Notes under the pieces: model-generated
Seen by the model: only the letters and a program-made list of their open reading frames with translations
Told to the model about the DNA's origin: nothing
Databases searched by the model: none
NCBI RefSeq assembly: GCF_902809865.1
Contig: NZ_CADDWH010000001.1
Location: 3,833,652 to 3,897,651 of the forward strand
Reading direction: 5' to 3'
DNA: 64,000 nt
Source: Halobacillus sp. Marseille-Q1614
GTDB lineage: Bacteria; Bacillota; Bacilli; Bacillales; Halobacillaceae
Part shown: one piece after another, positions 51,768 through 61,154 of the stretch
Position numbering within the stretch: position 1 is the stretch's first letter
How the letters are laid out: each line of letters begins with the position of its first letter
Translations under genes and position numbers: made by a program

Positions 51768-52100
51768 TTATGTGTAGCTGGATTGGTAATAAACCGCCAT
51801 GGTAAAACCAAACGTTTCCTCAGCCCTTAAATAGGAGTGCTCGGTGATCTCTGATGGAAGAACATGAGGAGGCAGCAAAGGTTCAGAGAAATGGAAAAGA
51901 GGTTTCGGATTAGGACTTGCCGGGAGCGGAAGAGAAACCTTTTGAGTGTGAATCGCTGGATGATCGGCAATCGCATGGGCAGACGTGAGGGTTTCTTCGA
52001 TAATCGAGCTGTCTTTCAGCCTTTCTATTTTTTCATGGGGATGACTGCCTGCGGAGAAGCAGACCACAAACAACCCCATCATGACAATAAATAACCGAAT
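51768..52100 (-). CDS. hypothetical exported protein, possible ATT start
   Basis: From ATG 52082 the product has 104 residues with a short hydrophobic N-terminus (MMGLFVVCFSAGS) and a Pro/His/Glu-rich remainder (PLLPPHVLPSEITEHSYL). GGAGGGG is well placed only for an ATT codon at 52100, which would add RLFIV and complete a signal peptide. The listed coordinates use this ATT. No family was recognised; the plus-strand frame over the same bases has no ribosome site. Confidence 0.5.
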   Translation of the reverse strand: MRLFIVMMGLFVVCFSAGSHPHEKIERLKDSSIIEETLTSAHAIADHPAIHTQKVSLPLPASPNPKPLFHFSEPLLPPHVLPSEITEHSYLRAEETFGFTMAVYYQSSYT

Positions 52101-52255
52101 GTCTCTCCCCTCCTTATATAAGTCTCTCCATTAATTATACCAAGAGGAGGTCCGTTAAGGAATAAATGCGATTTTACAAGATGTAAAGGCTGGATTTTCT
52201 TAAGCAGAAAATGTATCGTTGAAATAAATCCGGTAAAACAATGGAGGAATGACAG

Positions 52256-52870
52256 ATGGACAGCATCATCTTTGATTTAGACGGAACGATTTGGGATCCG
52301 ATCGATACCGTCGTAAGCGCATGGAACAGCCATATCGAAAGCAATAGGGAACTCAAAAAACTCACACGATCTGATTTTGAAAAAACGATGGGTCTGCAGA
52401 TGCATGAGATCGGCAGACGCCTGTTTCCTGATCTCAGGGAAAAGGAGCGCGAAACATTAATCAACGATTGCTGTGACATCGAAGAGGCTTACATAAAGAA
52501 ACAGGGCGGGCAGCTTTACCCTAAAGTCGAGGATGTATTAAAGGAGCTGTCCAAGCGCTACAAGCTGTTCATCGTAAGCAACTGCCAAGACGGCTATATT
52601 GAAGCCTTTTATGAAGCCCATAACCTGGACACCCACTTCATCGACTATGAAAATCCCGGAAGAACCGGCCTTTCAAAGGGCGAGAATATCAACTTAATCA
52701 TGAAAAGGAATAACCTCTCTGACCCTGTGTATGTCGGAGATACAGAAGGGGACCTGAAAGCAGCAAGACATGCAGGCATCCCATTTGTTTATGCCAAATA
52801 TGGCTTTGGTAAGGCGAGTGAGTACGATGAGGTGGTCGAGCAGTTTAGCGATCTATTGAAGCTCTACTAA
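52256..52870 (+). CDS. HAD family hydrolase (phosphoglycolate-phosphatase-like)
   Basis: A 204-residue phosphatase with motif I IIFDLDGTIWD, a helical cap (EIGRRLFPDLREKE), motif II FIVSNCQDGY, a lysine in LSKGENINLIM, and motif IV VYVGDTEGDLKAAR. The substrate is unknown. The ATG at 52256 follows GGAGGAATGACAG. It stands alone with its own terminator. Confidence 0.88.
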   Translation: MDSIIFDLDGTIWDPIDTVVSAWNSHIESNRELKKLTRSDFEKTMGLQMHEIGRRLFPDLREKERETLINDCCDIEEAYIKKQGGQLYPKVEDVLKELSKRYKLFIVSNCQDGYIEAFYEAHNLDTHFIDYENPGRTGLSKGENINLIMKRNNLSDPVYVGDTEGDLKAARHAGIPFVYAKYGFGKASEYDEVVEQFSDLLKLY

Positions 52871-52927
52871 GACATTATAATTCGTTGATTGAAAAAGAGA
52901 AGTAAGTAGAGAAGTATAGGTACGAAA

Positions 52928-52961
52928 AAAAGGGAGTTCCGTTAAATACGGGCTCCCTTTT
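52928..52961 (+). terminator. Rho-independent terminator after the HAD gene
   Basis: AAAAGGGAG (52928-52936) pairs with CTCCCTTT (52953-52960), inner CCGT/ACGG pairs extend it, followed by TTCGTTT. Confidence 0.7.
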
Positions 52962-53051
52962 CGTTTAATCTAATGCCTCCACCTCATGCGAAGGTTCTTG
53001 TAATAGTTCTATAGATGCGCTCGTGATGTGTTGTATATAGTCTTCATAGGA

Positions 53052-53294
53052 TCACACTCCCAGGTTTACTGCCTTGAGGAAGTCGGTCCAGGTGGCAAAG
53101 TCGGTCGTATCATCGATAAACAGGTCAAGCCTCCCGTCGTTTACCCCCTTCATCAGGGACTGATCGTCCGTTATCATAACCGGCAGCAGTCGGATGAATT
53201 CTTCGAAGCTGCTGAAGAGCGTCGTATCCTTTAAAAATTCATCGGTTAAGAGAACCTGAAGCCTTTCATAGAAAGAATGATCGAAATACCCCAT
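53052..53294 (-). CDS. hypothetical protein (80 aa)
   Basis: A small acidic soluble protein beginning MGYFDHSFYERLQVLL and ending TDFATWTDFLKAVNLGV. AAGGGG lies 9 bases before ATG 53294; a TTG at 53303 in the same frame is closer and less likely. No family, signal or membrane segment was seen. Confidence 0.5.
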   Translation of the reverse strand: MGYFDHSFYERLQVLLTDEFLKDTTLFSSFEEFIRLLPVMITDDQSLMKGVNDGRLDLFIDDTTDFATWTDFLKAVNLGV

Positions 53295-53529
53295 AAAAGA
53301 CAACCCCTTTACATAAAGGAATGTAATCTGTTTTGTCGTTTGATCAGTTACCCGTTACTTTACGTGGGTAATCTGGGCTTTTTTCACGTTTTTCTGTCCT
53401 GCTCTTCCCACTAAACCCTTAACAAGGCACTCTTGCAGTCATTAATTATAACGGCCTATTACCGCCATAATCTTGGAATAATTGTCGAATAATTCTAGAA
53501 TGTAAAGGCTATAAAAAATACTATTACGA

Positions 53530-53838
53530 ACGAAGGTGCTCATCTCCGACTATTCCTCAGTGACGTTATATGGCCTTCACCGGCGGAACGAACGTCATCT
53601 TTTACTGGGAGGATAAAGCAAGATGCGAAGCGGAATACGGCGCTCCGAATATCCTTCAGGAGAATATCGCCTTTGGAGATGTGACCTATAGCTTCCAGGA
53701 GCTCGATCAGGCGATCCGCCACAACTTTGATTCCAGGCAGAAAGAGCACTACATGAAGCAATTCAGCCATCTCGTCAAATGCACGACGGCAATAACACCC
53801 GCAATACCTTTAACTATTTAAAAGAAATCATCTACTAG
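53530..53838 (+). pseudogene. C-terminal remnant of a CDP-glycerol glycerophosphotransferase (TagF-like) gene
   Basis: The sequence reads VLISDYSSVTLYG in one frame (the conserved ISDYSS motif), then VIFYWEDKARCEAEYGA and VTYSFQELDQAI in a second, and finally DGNNTRNTFNYLKEIIY with a stop at 53836 in a third. Joined, they match the end of a teichoic-acid-type glycerophosphotransferase. At least two frameshifts and loss of the N-terminal part show it is dead. Confidence 0.6.
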
Positions 53839-53843
53839 AAACA

Positions 53844-53880
53844 AGAGAGCTGGTCCCCGACTAAATGACCAGTTCTCTTT
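53844..53880 (+). terminator. terminator of the lost glycerophosphotransferase gene
   Basis: AGAGAGCTGGTC (53844-53855) pairs with GACCAGTTCTCT (53867-53878), one G-U pair, followed by TT. Confidence 0.65.
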
Positions 53881-53985
53881 ACATAAAAAGGGACAACCTT
53901 CTCATATAAAAAATCGTGCATTAAATAGAACGCTTACTTTAATTATGCTACAATATAGTTACAGTTAGGAAGAAGGTGAAAGTTG

Positions 53986-54315
53986 ATGATCGGCAAAAGA
54001 ATACAAGAAATTCGCAAAAACCGCCAACTATCGCTATCGGAATTAGCCGAGCGAGCAGGTGTCGCTAAATCCTATTTAAGCTCCATCGAACGAAACCTAC
54101 AATCCAATCCCTCCATTCAATTTCTTGAGAAAATATCGAAAGAACTCCATGTATCTATGAACTATCTGCTGCATGGAGAGTCAAAACAGGACACCTCAAG
54201 CCTCGATGATGATTGGCTTGACCTTGTGAAGGAAGCACAGGAATCCGGTATTTCAAAAGAACAGTTTCGTGAGTATCTGGAATTTAATAAGTGGCGAACA
54301 GCACGCAAAGAATAA
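53986..54315 (+). CDS. SinR-like XRE regulator with SinI-type C-terminal domain (copy 1)
   Basis: A 109-residue regulator. Residues 1-62 are a helix-turn-helix domain (RIQEIRKNRQLSLSELAERA, VAKSYLSSIERN) as in SinR. Residues 75-105 (LDDDWLDLVKEAQESGIS, then EQFREYLEF) match the SinI/SinR dimerisation helices. SinR represses matrix polysaccharide genes in B. subtilis; here it stands just before a phosphatase of the same pathway. The ATG at 53986 follows AAGGTGAAAG. It is about 57 percent like copy 2 at 56017 by eye. Confidence 0.87.
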   Translation: MIGKRIQEIRKNRQLSLSELAERAGVAKSYLSSIERNLQSNPSIQFLEKISKELHVSMNYLLHGESKQDTSSLDDDWLDLVKEAQESGISKEQFREYLEFNKWRTARKE

Positions 54316-54317
54316 AG

Positions 54318-54348
54318 CCCTTCATCCGACTAGAGGATGGAGGGTTTT
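54318..54348 (+). terminator. Rho-independent terminator after regulator copy 1
   Basis: CCCTTCATCC (54318-54327) pairs with GGATGGAGGG (54335-54344), then TTTT. Confidence 0.75.
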
Positions 54349-54467
54349 CAGCTTGTAGAGAAACCTCGTGCTAAGGATTGGTACTGCAAATGGCTTTCGG
54401 GAAACGGATCGCTTTCCATGGATGTACAAATTCATGGATAATTGACGATCTAACATCGAATCCAAGA

Positions 54468-54513
54468 AAAAAGAGTGACTTTATTTTATAAACCAAAGAA
54501 AATCACTCTTTTT
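54468..54513 (+). terminator. second terminator-like hairpin
   Basis: AAAAAGAGTGA (54468-54478) pairs with TCACTCTTTTT (54503-54513) around a 24-base loop. Confidence 0.55.
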
Positions 54514-54540
54514 AGATCGGCCTCTGTTGATTCCTTGATG

Positions 54541-54660
54541 AGCGTTCGGTGGTGACGCCTGCGGGAACAGCGCGAGCCGAAGATCCACTTGGTCAAGTGA
54601 TCTTCTTGACCAAGTTAGCTGAGGCCGTGCCCGCGGCAAGCACCCACCGACAAGCGGTTC
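54541..54660. repeat. long imperfect palindrome, probable dispersed intergenic repeat
   Basis: About 120 GC-rich bases in an AT-rich gap. The centre has CTTGGTCAAG (54588-54597) facing CTTGACCAAG (54605-54614), and the outer arms GGTGGTGACGCCTGCGGG and CCCGCGGCAAGCACCCACC are also complementary in large part. Only one copy is in the window. I recall similar palindromes between genes in other halophilic and alkaliphilic Bacillaceae, but this was not searched. Confidence 0.6.
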
Positions 54661-54773
54661 TAAACAACAAACGTTAACAGCTCCTTTAAATTAGAAAGGA
54701 CTTTTTCAGTGGCTTCGTCCAGGATGAAGGGTATTTCTATTCGACAAAAATAGTTGGACATCAAAAGGGCATT

Positions 54774-54802
54774 TCGACAAATTTCTCCCTTCTGTCTATA
54801 GT
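54774..54802 (+). promoter_or_regulatory. promoter of YwqE-like gene copy 1
   Basis: TCGACA (54774-54779) and TATAGT (54797-54802), 17 bases apart, each match the consensus at five of six positions. ATTCGACAAAAAT occurs also at 54740, so TTCGACAAA is repeated near the promoter. Confidence 0.6.
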
Positions 54803-54876
54803 AAAATGTAAAAAAATAGAATTATGGAAGACAAAAGATATAGGGAAAAAGAGAGAGAAAGGAGATCAATTGAAAA

Positions 54877-55644
54877 ATGATAGACATTCACAGCCACATC
54901 CTACCGGGGATTGACGATGGACCGCAGTCCATGGAGGACAGTATTGAATTGGCGAAAGCCGCCGTAGAACAAGGAATCGATACCATAGTAGCGACGCCGC
55001 ACCATAACAATGGCAGCTACAACAACTATAGGAGCGACATTCTGCTTCAGGTGAAAGCCCTCAACGAGCAGCTGAAGCTCAGAAGGATAGATCTCTCTGT
55101 CCTGCCAGGCCAGGAAACAAGAATTTACGGGGAAATGGTAGAAGGTATACATAAAGGGGAGATCCTTGCGATCAATAACACCACTCCCTACGTATTTGTA
55201 GAGCTGCCGCGTGATCATGTCCCGCAATATATCCATACCCTTATCTTTAACATGCAGGTCGAAGGCTATCAGCCGATCATTGTGCACCCCGAGCGCAACG
55301 AGCAGATTCAGGAGAATCCGAACCTCCTGTACACACTTGTTAAAAATGGGGCCTTCTCGCAAGTCACAGCTGGAAGCCTTTGCGGAAAATTTGGACGAGA
55401 CGCGAAAAAGATCGCCCATCAGCTGATCGACCACAACTTAACTCACGTTCTGGCGTCAGACGTACATTTTACAAAGAAACGCCGCTTTTATTTGCAGGAA
55501 GCCTATAACATGATCCGTAAGCAGCACGGCACCGAAGCCTATTATGCGTTAATGGAGAATGCTCAGGCGGTTATTGAAGGAGAACCGCTGATCAGCGATC
55601 CGCCGGAACATATAAAGAAAAAGAAAGCTATGTTTATCTTTTAA
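54877..55644 (+). CDS. tyrosine-protein phosphatase, CpsB/CapC/YwqE family (copy 1)
   Basis: A 255-residue PHP-fold manganese phosphatase that removes phosphate from the tyrosine kinase controlling capsule synthesis. It has DIHSHILPGIDDGPQ with the metal-binding His/Asp, ATPHHNNGSYNN, LPGQETRIYGE, IIVHPERNEQI, and ASDVHFTKKRRF near the end. The ATG at 54877 follows AAGGAGATCAATTG. No CapA/CapB-type kinase gene is in the window. The intact length equals copy 2. Confidence 0.92.
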   Translation: MIDIHSHILPGIDDGPQSMEDSIELAKAAVEQGIDTIVATPHHNNGSYNNYRSDILLQVKALNEQLKLRRIDLSVLPGQETRIYGEMVEGIHKGEILAINNTTPYVFVELPRDHVPQYIHTLIFNMQVEGYQPIIVHPERNEQIQENPNLLYTLVKNGAFSQVTAGSLCGKFGRDAKKIAHQLIDHNLTHVLASDVHFTKKRRFYLQEAYNMIRKQHGTEAYYALMENAQAVIEGEPLISDPPEHIKKKKAMFIF

Positions 55645-55650
55645 ACAGTA

Positions 55651-55689
55651 AGGGAATCTGCGGGAATCAATCATAAGCAGATTCCCTTT
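55651..55689 (+). terminator. Rho-independent terminator after copy 1
   Basis: AGGGAATCTGC (55651-55661) pairs with GCAGATTCCCT (55677-55687), followed by TTCTCT. Confidence 0.72.
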
Positions 55690-56016
55690 CTCTATCAAAA
55701 AATACCGTTGTAAGAGTAATGTAACCGATATCATTATCGTAGTTAAGTCTTAAGGACTTATTTATTGGTAAATCATTCATCATACCGTGAACCAAATGAA
55801 CCTTTCGAACTTCGAAAAGTTCCGCTATAGTGCACCTTAAGCCCAATTTGTTCACTATAAAATAATATGTATTCTAAATATTGGATTTAGGTACGGCTTG
55901 TGGTATATTCATGGTTATAAAGTTCTAGAACTATTTGTTTCTTGCGATTAAGGATTAAAGTGGCACAATAAAGAGAACATCAAAGACACGTACATTCAAA
56001 AAAGAAGGTGAAACAA
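55690..56016. other. intergenic region before regulator copy 2
   Basis: AT-rich, no coding frame of note. It holds the promoter of the second regulator gene; no convincing -35/-10 pair could be fixed. Confidence 0.35.
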
Positions 56017-56346
56017 TTGATTGGGGAGCGCATTCGAAGAATCCGGAGAGCACAAGGCCTTTCGATGACAGAGGTCGCGAAGCGCGCGGGATTTGCGAAA
56101 TCATATGTCAGCTCAATAGAGCGCAGCAACCAAAGAAATCCCTCCATCCACTTTATTGAACAAGTCGCAAAAGCCCTCGGCGTTTCGGTGAACGAGCTTC
56201 TGCACGGAGAAGAAGAGAAGCAGAACCAGGGACTTGATGAGGAATGGACAAAACTAGTGCAAGAAGCCGTTGAGTTAGGACTAACAAAGAAGCAGTTTCG
56301 TGAATTTATGGAATTCACCAGCTGGAGAAACAACCACAGTGAATGA
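56017..56346 (+). CDS. SinR-like XRE regulator with SinI-type C-terminal domain (copy 2)
   Basis: A 109-residue paralogue of the regulator at 53986: HTH in GERIRRIRRAQGLSMTEVAK and GFAKSYVSSIERS, and a SinI-like tail LDEEWTKLVQEAVELGLT. TTG at 56017 is the start because the ribosome site AGAAGGTGAAA and the product length then agree exactly with copy 1; a GTG at 56008 lies within that site. It lies 156 bp before phosphatase copy 2. Confidence 0.87.
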   Translation: MIGERIRRIRRAQGLSMTEVAKRAGFAKSYVSSIERSNQRNPSIHFIEQVAKALGVSVNELLHGEEEKQNQGLDEEWTKLVQEAVELGLTKKQFREFMEFTSWRNNHSE

Positions 56347-56502
56347 CTAAAAACATCTGTCGCTTGGGGTTTATAGAAGCCGTTAAAAGGTAAAGAGAAA
56401 ATATAGAAACCCTTTACGGTAAAGCAGATATCGACAAGGATGGACAAAAGAGAAAAATTTTCCGAATAGGTATTGAAGTCTTTAAAAGGGAAGGGATCAA
56501 TT

Positions 56503-57270
56503 ATGATTGATATTCACAGCCATATTCTGCCGGGGGTAGATGATGGCGCTCAAACGATGGAAGAAAGTATCCAAATGGCTCAAGAAGCCGTAGAGGAAGG
56601 GATCACAACAATCCTCGCCACCCCTCACCATCAAAACGGGCACTATAATAACTATAAGAACGATATTTTAATACAAGTGAATGAACTGAACCGCCAACTC
56701 CGAGAAAAAAATATCCCCTTAACCGTCCTGCCGGGACAAGAAACGCGGATTTACGGAGAATTTGTAGAAGGACTGCAGAACAATGAGATCCTTCCGCTCA
56801 ATGAAACGACCGACTATGTGTTTATTGAGTTCCCATTTGATACGGTTCCAAAGTACGCAAGCAACCTGTTATTTAATCTGCAGGTAGAAGGCTACAAGCC
56901 CGTCATTGTTCACCCGGAGCGAAATAAGAGAATCCAGGAGAACCCGAATGTCCTCTATTCATTGATTAAGAACGGTGCCTTTGCTCAATTGACAGCCGCG
57001 AGCTTAACAGGAAAGTTTGGAGGAACGGCTAAGAAGGTTTCCAAACAGCTGATCGAAGCGAACCTCGTGCACCTGATTGCTTCAGACGCCCATAACGTGA
57101 AGAGCCGTACCTTCCATATGAAGAAGGCGTACGATGTGATCAAGAAGGAATACGGTCAGGACATGGTCTACTTCTTCTCAGAAAACGCGTATTATTTAAT
57201 TGAAAATGATAACCTGGCAAGCGAAACACCAGAGCATGTGAAGAAGAAAAAAGTATTTGGCCTGTTCTAA
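56503..57270 (+). CDS. tyrosine-protein phosphatase, CpsB/CapC/YwqE family (copy 2)
   Basis: A 255-residue paralogue with all metal-binding motifs: DIHSHILPGVDDGAQ, ATPHHQNGHYNN, LPGQETRIYGEF, VIVHPERNKRI and IASDAHNVKSRTF. It ends in a Lys-rich tail, as does copy 1. The ATG at 56503 follows AAGGGAAGGGATC; an in-frame start at 56473 would add ten residues absent from the other copies. It forms a regulator-phosphatase module with the gene before it. Confidence 0.92.
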   Translation: MIDIHSHILPGVDDGAQTMEESIQMAQEAVEEGITTILATPHHQNGHYNNYKNDILIQVNELNRQLREKNIPLTVLPGQETRIYGEFVEGLQNNEILPLNETTDYVFIEFPFDTVPKYASNLLFNLQVEGYKPVIVHPERNKRIQENPNVLYSLIKNGAFAQLTAASLTGKFGGTAKKVSKQLIEANLVHLIASDAHNVKSRTFHMKKAYDVIKKEYGQDMVYFFSENAYYLIENDNLASETPEHVKKKKVFGLF

Positions 57271-57289
57271 ATAATATACTTTCAATAGT

Positions 57290-57325
57290 AAGTGACTAAG
57301 CTTATTTCGGCTTAGTCACTTTTTT
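57290..57325 (+). terminator. Rho-independent terminator after copy 2
   Basis: AAGTGACTAAGC (57290-57301) pairs with GCTTAGTCACTT (57310-57321), followed by TTTT. Confidence 0.88.
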
Positions 57326-57345
57326 ATGGGGGTTATTCTAGTAAT

Positions 57346-57359
57346 TGAAAGCGTTTTAA
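57346..57359 (+). promoter_or_regulatory. cre-like site before the polysaccharide operon
   Basis: TGAAAGCGTTTTAA matches 13 of 14 positions of the CcpA consensus TGWNANCGNTNWCA. It lies about 200 bp before the third phosphatase copy, upstream of the polysaccharide genes. Confidence 0.4.
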
Positions 57360-57565
57360 TGTAAAAGTCCTATTAACATCCAAAAAAACTTTCCGACGCG
57401 TAAGCGTTGAGAATCCTAGATAAATCGTTAAAGTTTTACAAATTTAGTGTAAATTATACTAATCTTGGCTTCAAATTACATGGATAAAATGCTATACTGT
57501 TACCATTCTAAGCCAAAAATTTGAACGATTTGTAAAAGGGAATTTATGAGAGAGGAGGCCTATAT

Positions 57566-58325
57566 TTGATTGACATTCACAGTCATATACTACCAGGTGT
57601 AGACGATGGCGCTCGGGACATCGAAGCCAGCCTGGACATGGCAAGAGCAGCCGCAGCTGATGGCATACATACAATCATCGCAATCCCCCATCATCAAAAT
57701 GGGACATACAATAACTTCAAACATAACATCACCCAACACGTCGCTGAACTCAATCAACTAATCCAACACCATGACATCCCTTTAACCGTACTGCCAGGAG
57801 ACGAGAATCTACGGAGATATGCTCGACGGCCTTCTCAATAACGAAATCCTTACACTTAATCAAGGAAACTATGTATGTGTCGAATTTCCTTCTGATGCCG
57901 TGCCAAGATATGCCAAGCATTTATTATTTGATATTCAAGTCAAAGGCTATCAGCCGATCATCGTGCATCCTGAGAGGAACCGGCAGATTATCCAGCATCC
58001 AGACATTCTTTATAACCTTGTCAGCAAGGGTGCTTATACACAGATAACAGCCGCCAGCTTAACCGGATGGTTTGGTAAGAATATACAGAAGTTTACCCAT
58101 CAGCTGATTGAATCAAACATGACCCACCTGATTGCATCGGACGCCCATAACACCACGAGCCGCGGGTTCTGTATGGGAGATGCATATGAAGAAATCAAAG
58201 AGAACTATGGCATGTCCATGGTTTATTTGTTTGTCGAAAATGCGGAATGTATCGTTAGCGGTGATGTTTTAGCTGCAGAGGTGCCAGAAAGAATTAAAAA
58301 GAAAAAATTCTTAGGAATCTTTTAA
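57566..58325 (+). pseudogene. third CpsB/YwqE-type phosphatase gene, frameshifted
   Basis: It starts with TTG at 57566 after GAGGAGG and reads IDIHSHILPGVDDGARD and IPHHQNGTYNN. At LPG (about 57800) the frame breaks: compared with the two intact copies, five bases of the QET codons are missing. The second frame continues with RIYGDMLDGLLNNEIL, IIVHPERNRQI and IASDAHNTTSRGF to a stop at 58325. The total length fits an intact 254-residue protein minus 5 bp, so the inactivation is a single recent event, or a sequencing error. It has no regulator partner. Confidence 0.85.
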
Positions 58326-58350
58326 AATATGAAAGGAGTGAAAAAGAGAG

Positions 58351-60201
58351 ATGACAATAGCCTTTAAGAAACGATTACTTACATTAATTGGAATTGATTC
58401 CATTATCGTTTCCTTTTCAATTTTTGTCTCACACTTTTTCTTAAGTCCATCAACAGATACAGCATTTGATGAGATGATGCTCGTGTCAGCCCTTGTATTA
58501 TTGTTGACCCACCATCTGTTTTTTAGTGTGTTCGGAATGTATCGCCGCAAGTGGCGTTACGCAAGTATGGAGGAACTTATTGGAATTATCGTTGTGGTCA
58601 CATTATCTATTATATCGACCACAGCTGTACAGCTTTTAGCTTTTGGAAGCATTTATACCAGAGCTCTGATTATCACGTGGATGCTACATATCTTATTACT
58701 TGGCGGGGTGCGTTTTGCTTGGCGTTATTATAAGACTTATGGATTAACAGTTAATCCTAAAGGGAAGAAAGCCAAGTTAATCAGAAATAATCCCCATGCC
58801 AAGCAGACATTGATTATCGGTGCTGGATCAGCAGGTCAGATGCTGGCAAGACAGATGAAAAACTCGAATGAAATCAATACAAATATCGTCGGGTTTATCG
58901 ATGATGACTTTACAATGCACCATCTGAAAGTAAATGATTTTCCTGTGCTCGGAAGTACAAGTGCAATTGAAGAAATCGTGCAGAAACATCATGTTAACCA
59001 TGTAGTTATCGCAATGCCTTCCGCGGAAAAATCTAGAATTAAGGAAATTATTCAAGCCACCAAAAAAGTGGTTCAAAACGTGCAGACACTTCCAATGATC
59101 GAGGATATAGCATTAGGTAATGTTTCAGTAAACAGCATTCGTGATGTCTCTATTGAAGACTTATTGGGAAGAGATCCGGTTGAGTTAGATATTCAGTCCA
59201 TCTCTAGCGAGGTCAATGGAAAAACCGTATTAGTTACAGGAGCAGGAGGTTCCATAGGTTCTGAGATTTGCAGACAGCTTATTAAGTTTGGACCTGACAA
59301 ACTTATCCTTCTAGGTCATGGCGAAAATAGCATTTATACTATTCATATGGAACTAAGACAGTTAGGCCTCGAAACCGAACTGGTTACAGCTATAGCGGAT
59401 GTTCAGGACAGGGAGAGAATCTTTGAGGTTGTGGAAGACTATGCCCCTTCTTATATCTATCATGCAGCAGCACACAAGCATGTGCCATTAATGGAAGCAA
59501 ACCCTAAAGAAGCGGTTAAAAATAATGTGTTTGGCACTAAGAACATAGCGGAAGCAGCTGACACTTATGGAGTACCGAACTTTGTTCTCATCTCTTCTGA
59601 CAAAGCCGTTAACCCTACTAATATCATGGGAGCTACTAAACGTGTAGCTGAAATGGTGATTCAATCATTAAGTAGAACAAGTAAAACTAAATTCGTCGCT
59701 GTGAGATTTGGAAACGTGCTCGGAAGCCGAGGCAGTGTAATTCCGTTATTTAAACAGCAAATTGCTAATGGAGGTCCGCTGACTGTCACTCACCCAGATA
59801 TGACAAGATATTTCATGACAATTCCTGAAGCTTCTCGATTAGTGATTCAAGCAGGGGCATTAGCTCGTGGAGGAGAGATATTTGTGCTAGATATGGGAGA
59901 GCCGGTAAGAATTGTAGATCTTGCAAAAAACTTAATCTCTCTATCTGGCTTCTCTGAAAAAGAGATTCCAATTGAATTCAGCGGGATTCGACCAGGGGAA
60001 AAAATGTATGAAGAATTACTTGGGGATAAGGAAGTTCACCCAGAGCAGATTTACCCAAAGATATATATTGGGAAGAACAATGAGTTTCCAATAGATGAAC
60101 TCGCGAATTTTATAAATGTAGAATTCGAACAAATTACTACAGATGAAGTGAAAGAGACGGTATTCCATTTAATAGAAGATAAAGTCTCTATATCTAGTTA
60201 A
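58351..60201 (+). CDS. polysaccharide biosynthesis nucleotide-sugar epimerase/dehydratase (CapD/EpsC-like)
   Basis: A 616-residue membrane-bound UDP-sugar 4,6-dehydratase. Four N-terminal helices (about residues 10-120) are followed by a first nucleotide-binding fold ([16 protein letters not shown]) and the catalytic SDR domain from about 290 ([48 protein letters not shown] with Met in place of Tyr, as in this family). It makes UDP-4-keto-6-deoxy sugars for exopolysaccharide. The ATG at 58351 follows GGAGTGAAAAAG, 25 bp after the phosphatase pseudogene. Confidence 0.92.
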   Translation: MTIAFKKRLLTLIGIDSIIVSFSIFVSHFFLSPSTDTAFDEMMLVSALVLLLTHHLFFSVFGMYRRKWRYASMEELIGIIVVVTLSIISTTAVQLLAFGSIYTRALIITWMLHILLLGGVRFAWRYYKTYGLTVNPKGKKAKLIRNNPHAKQTLIIGAGSAGQMLARQMKNSNEINTNIVGFIDDDFTMHHLKVNDFPVLGSTSAIEEIVQKHHVNHVVIAMPSAEKSRIKEIIQATKKVVQNVQTLPMIEDIALGNVSVNSIRDVSIEDLLGRDPVELDIQSISSEVNGKTVLVTGAGGSIGSEICRQLIKFGPDKLILLGHGENSIYTIHMELRQLGLETELVTAIADVQDRERIFEVVEDYAPSYIYHAAAHKHVPLMEANPKEAVKNNVFGTKNIAEAADTYGVPNFVLISSDKAVNPTNIMGATKRVAEMVIQSLSRTSKTKFVAVRFGNVLGSRGSVIPLFKQQIANGGPLTVTHPDMTRYFMTIPEASRLVIQAGALARGGEIFVLDMGEPVRIVDLAKNLISLSGFSEKEIPIEFSGIRPGEKMYEELLGDKEVHPEQIYPKIYIGKNNEFPIDELANFINVEFEQITTDEVKETVFHLIEDKVSISS

Positions 60202-60215
60202 TGGGAGGATGTAAG

Positions 60216-61100
60216 ATGAAAAAAGTAAAAAAAGCCATAATTCCTGCAGCAGGATTAGGAACAAGATTCCTACCAGCAACAAAAGCTATGCCAAAAGAAA
60301 TGCTGCCAATTGTAGATAAACCGACAATCCAGTACATCGTTGAAGAAGCTATTCAATCCGGAATTGAAGACATTATTATTGTAACTGGTAAAGGGAAACG
60401 TGCGATTGAAGATCATTTCGATAATAACTTTGAACTAGAAGATAATTTAATGAAGAAAGAAAAGTTTGATCTACTTGAAAAAGTGAACGAAACTTCTAAT
60501 GTCGATATCCATTATATCCGTCAAAAAGAACCTAAAGGTTTAGGTCACGCTGTATGGAGTGCCAGGAAATTTATTGGATCAGAGCCTTTTGCAGTTTTAT
60601 TAGGCGATGATATAGTAAGGGCAAAAACACCTTGTTTGGAACAACTTATTTCAGAGTATAATAATACGCAATGTTCAATAGTGGGAGTGCAAAAGGTAGC
60701 AGATGATGAAACTCATCGTTACGGTATAGTAGCCCCTTTTGCAAGCGAAGGAAGACGTTATCAAGCAAATGATTTTATAGAAAAACCTCGACAAGGTACC
60801 GCTCCTTCTAATTTGGCTATTATGGGGAGGTACATATTTACGCCTGAAATATTTCCAATTTTAGAGAAACAAGAAATTGGTGCTGGCGGAGAGATTCAAC
60901 TTACTGATGCAATTCAAACCTTAAATAAGGTGCAAAAGGTTTATGCATATGATTTCAAAGGAAGACGATATGATGTGGGAGAAAAGTTAGGGTTCGTTAA
61001 AACTACAATTGATTTAGCATTGGAAAACGAAGAATTAAAAAATGACTTACTTATATATTTAAGGTCAATATTGGAAGAAAATTCCATCATAAATAAGTAA
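60216..61100 (+). CDS. gtaB: UTP-glucose-1-phosphate uridylyltransferase
   Basis: A 294-residue nucleotidyltransferase (GtaB/GalU). The signature [19 protein letters not shown] binds [33 protein letters not shown] with the metal Asp, and [10 protein letters not shown] are all present. It makes UDP-glucose for the polysaccharide and for glycolipids. The ATG at 60216 follows GGGAGGATGTAAG, 14 bp after the dehydratase stop. Confidence 0.95.
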   Translation: MKKVKKAIIPAAGLGTRFLPATKAMPKEMLPIVDKPTIQYIVEEAIQSGIEDIIIVTGKGKRAIEDHFDNNFELEDNLMKKEKFDLLEKVNETSNVDIHYIRQKEPKGLGHAVWSARKFIGSEPFAVLLGDDIVRAKTPCLEQLISEYNNTQCSIVGVQKVADDETHRYGIVAPFASEGRRYQANDFIEKPRQGTAPSNLAIMGRYIFTPEIFPILEKQEIGAGGEIQLTDAIQTLNKVQKVYAYDFKGRRYDVGEKLGFVKTTIDLALENEELKNDLLIYLRSILEENSIINK

Positions 61101-61154
61101 CATTCTGAGAAACTAGTTGAGGAATATTTTCTACCTTAGAGAGTAGTGACAAAA

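Noticed and set aside
51864..52094. 76-codon plus-strand frame
   Set aside because: Antisense to the minus-strand small exported protein and without a ribosome site.
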